NCBI RefSeq assembly: GCF_003946205.1
Contig: NZ_RHOS01000001.1
Location: forward strand, 62,001-126,000
DNA: 64,000 bases
Direction of reading: 5' to 3'
Source of the DNA: Companilactobacillus keshanensis
GTDB lineage: Bacteria; Bacillota; Bacilli; Lactobacillales; Lactobacillaceae
The notes beneath the pieces were generated by a model. That model was not told the DNA's origin, ran no database searches, and saw only the letters and a program-made list of their open reading frames with translations. Below, piece after piece: positions 63,430 to 64,000 of this stretch. Both the position numbers and the translations under genes were made by a program. Each line of letters opens with the position of its first letter. Position 1 is the first letter of the stretch.

Positions 63430-63747
63430 CTATTTCTTAGAAAAATCCCAACTTCTATGTTGATTAACATCATTTTTTTTAATAACTAATTCATTTGGAT
63501 CAACATTCAATTTATCGCACATATAGTATGCATATGTTAAAACATCAGCAAGTTCCATTTTTAAATTTTCTTTATCTTCATTAGAAAGATCATCATCTTT
63601 GGATTTCCAAAGGAATATTTTTTCCACCTCGGAACTTTCTATTCCTAAAGCACGTGAAAGATTAATAAGACTATGATACTCATTCCAATTTTTAGATTCT
63701 CTAAACTTAATTAATTTACTGATTGTTTCTTCATATGAATAACTCAT
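63430..63747 (-). CDS. MazG-like nucleotide pyrophosphohydrolase
   Basis: All-alpha NTP pyrophosphohydrolase of 105 residues. ATG 63747 has ACGGAGG; the frame reaches 63822 through the aroE terminator and is not used there. Metal-binding acidic residues follow the MazG spacing: SLINLSRALGIESSEVEKIF (ExxE equivalent) and LKMELADVLTYAYYMCD (ExxD). It sits 10 bp upstream of the helicase gene, so one operon. The role in the pair may be nucleotide removal or alarm-signal control. Confidence 0.85.
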   Translation of the reverse strand: MSYSYEETISKLIKFRESKNWNEYHSLINLSRALGIESSEVEKIFLWKSKDDDLSNEDKENLKMELADVLTYAYYMCDKLNVDPNELVIKKNDVNQHRSWDFSKK

Positions 63748-63783
63748 TTGCAACCTCCGTAATACTATCAATTTTATTATATC

Positions 63784-63812
63784 AAAAAAAGCGACCCTCT
63801 TTCGAGAATCGC
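63784..63812 (-). terminator. Terminator of aroE
   Basis: Minus strand GCGATTCTC-GAAA-GAGGGTCGC (with G-U), followed by seven T. A TATAAT for mazG lies just beyond, so the MazG-helicase operon may also receive read-through. Confidence 0.85.
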
Positions 63813-63822
63813 CCACAATCAC

Positions 63823-64000
63823 CTAAAAGAACAATTTCTTAACATCTTCAACGGCCATATCTTCACCGGTATAAAGTTTGAATGCTGCGGCACCTTGCCA
63901 AACGAGCATCCCTTGCCCACCGATTACTTTACTGCCTTTAGCCTTTGCATCTTGTAGCATCTTTGTTTCCGTTGGATTGTAAACTGTGTCGGTTACAACC
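63823..64000 (-). CDS. aroE: Shikimate dehydrogenase, C-terminal part
   Basis: Last 59 codons of AroE, running off the right edge. Visible: [14 protein letters not shown] (NADP-domain end), [19 protein letters not shown] (the conserved GMLVxQ helix that closes the shikimate site) and the terminal helix ending KKLFF. It catalyses the NADPH-dependent reduction of 3-dehydroshikimate in chorismate synthesis. Confidence 0.88.
   Translation of the reverse strand, partial: VVTDTVYNPTETKMLQDAKAKGSKVIGGQGMLVWQGAAAFKLYTGEDMAVEDVKKLFF

Noticed and set aside
1-64000. CRISPR arrays, tRNA/rRNA genes, insertion sequences, prophage genes, replication origin
   Set aside because: Looked for on both strands and not seen; direct repeats present are leader or intergenic elements, not spaced CRISPR repeats.

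Overview
The window is a 64 kb chromosomal segment of a low-GC Gram-positive lactic acid bacterium. Several things point to family Lactobacillaceae, and I lean towards the Companilactobacillus (L. farciminis/alimentarius) group without being able to prove it: C69 dipeptidases (two pepD), D-lactate-type dehydrogenases (two), class III fructose-bisphosphatase, BspA-like surface proteins with SLAP-type repeats, T-box and PyrR leaders, a CIRCE operator, and a Ddl with Phe at the site that marks intrinsically vancomycin-resistant lactobacilli. I saw no transposase, prophage, tRNA, rRNA or CRISPR array.

Layout. 1-9.6 kb: nagA (cut by the left edge), ddl, a secreted DUF1002 protein, rnhA, a three-gene hydrolase/unknown/zinc-protease operon, cls, and small minus-strand genes ending in a TetR regulator. 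9.7-16.2 kb: two ABC exporter modules, each with its own TetR gene, and a DNA glycosylase between them. 16.2-24.8 kb: mntH behind a SloR/MntR-like box, terC, an AraC regulator, the opuC-type osmoprotectant ABC operon, and hsp20 behind a perfect CIRCE. 24.9-30.7 kb: a BspA/SLAP surface protein, then asnS and an amino-acid permease, each behind its own T-box leader. 30.7-32.5 kb: a LacI regulator among three copies of an apparent small-RNA gene. 32.6-40.3 kb: menG-pgm, the uracil permease with a PyrR attenuator plus a tandem 122-nt repeat, pepD, fbp and an aldo/keto reductase. 40.4-44.7 kb: a five-gene flavin/heme electron-transfer operon. 44.8-54.6 kb: pbuX, pepD, an EamA transporter, two ldhD-like genes around a 358-bp nested inverted-repeat element, two MetE-core genes behind a Met T-box, a 25-codon peptide gene and a YxeA protein. 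54.6-64 kb: fabV, a YbaK-type protein, a frameshifted BspA/SLAP gene, a 44-aa protein, an MFS exporter, a probable defence island (McrB-N/DUF3883 nuclease, GIY-YIG/DUF2075 helicase, MazG-like pyrophosphohydrolase), and aroE cut by the right edge.

How the parts work together. RNA-level control is unusually dense: three T-boxes (asnS specifier AAC, MetE-core specifier ATG, one short permease T-box with no specifier identified), a PyrR attenuator, an unidentified tandem structured leader, and three paralogous small RNAs. Each small RNA carries three C-rich anti-Shine-Dalgarno motifs and ends in its own terminator. Each has a promoter with four boxes at exact 11-bp spacing, three of them TTCAYA-like and one weak, and no -35, the pattern of a PhoP/OmpR-family activated promoter. 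The menaquinone gene menG and the FMN-binding/ApbE/ferric-reductase-like operon suggest a membrane electron-transfer capacity.

The strongest candidates for something undescribed are the three-copy small-RNA family with its PhoP-box-like promoters, the tandem 122-nt leader of the uracil permease, the double-tryptophan 25-residue peptide, and the three-gene defence-like island.
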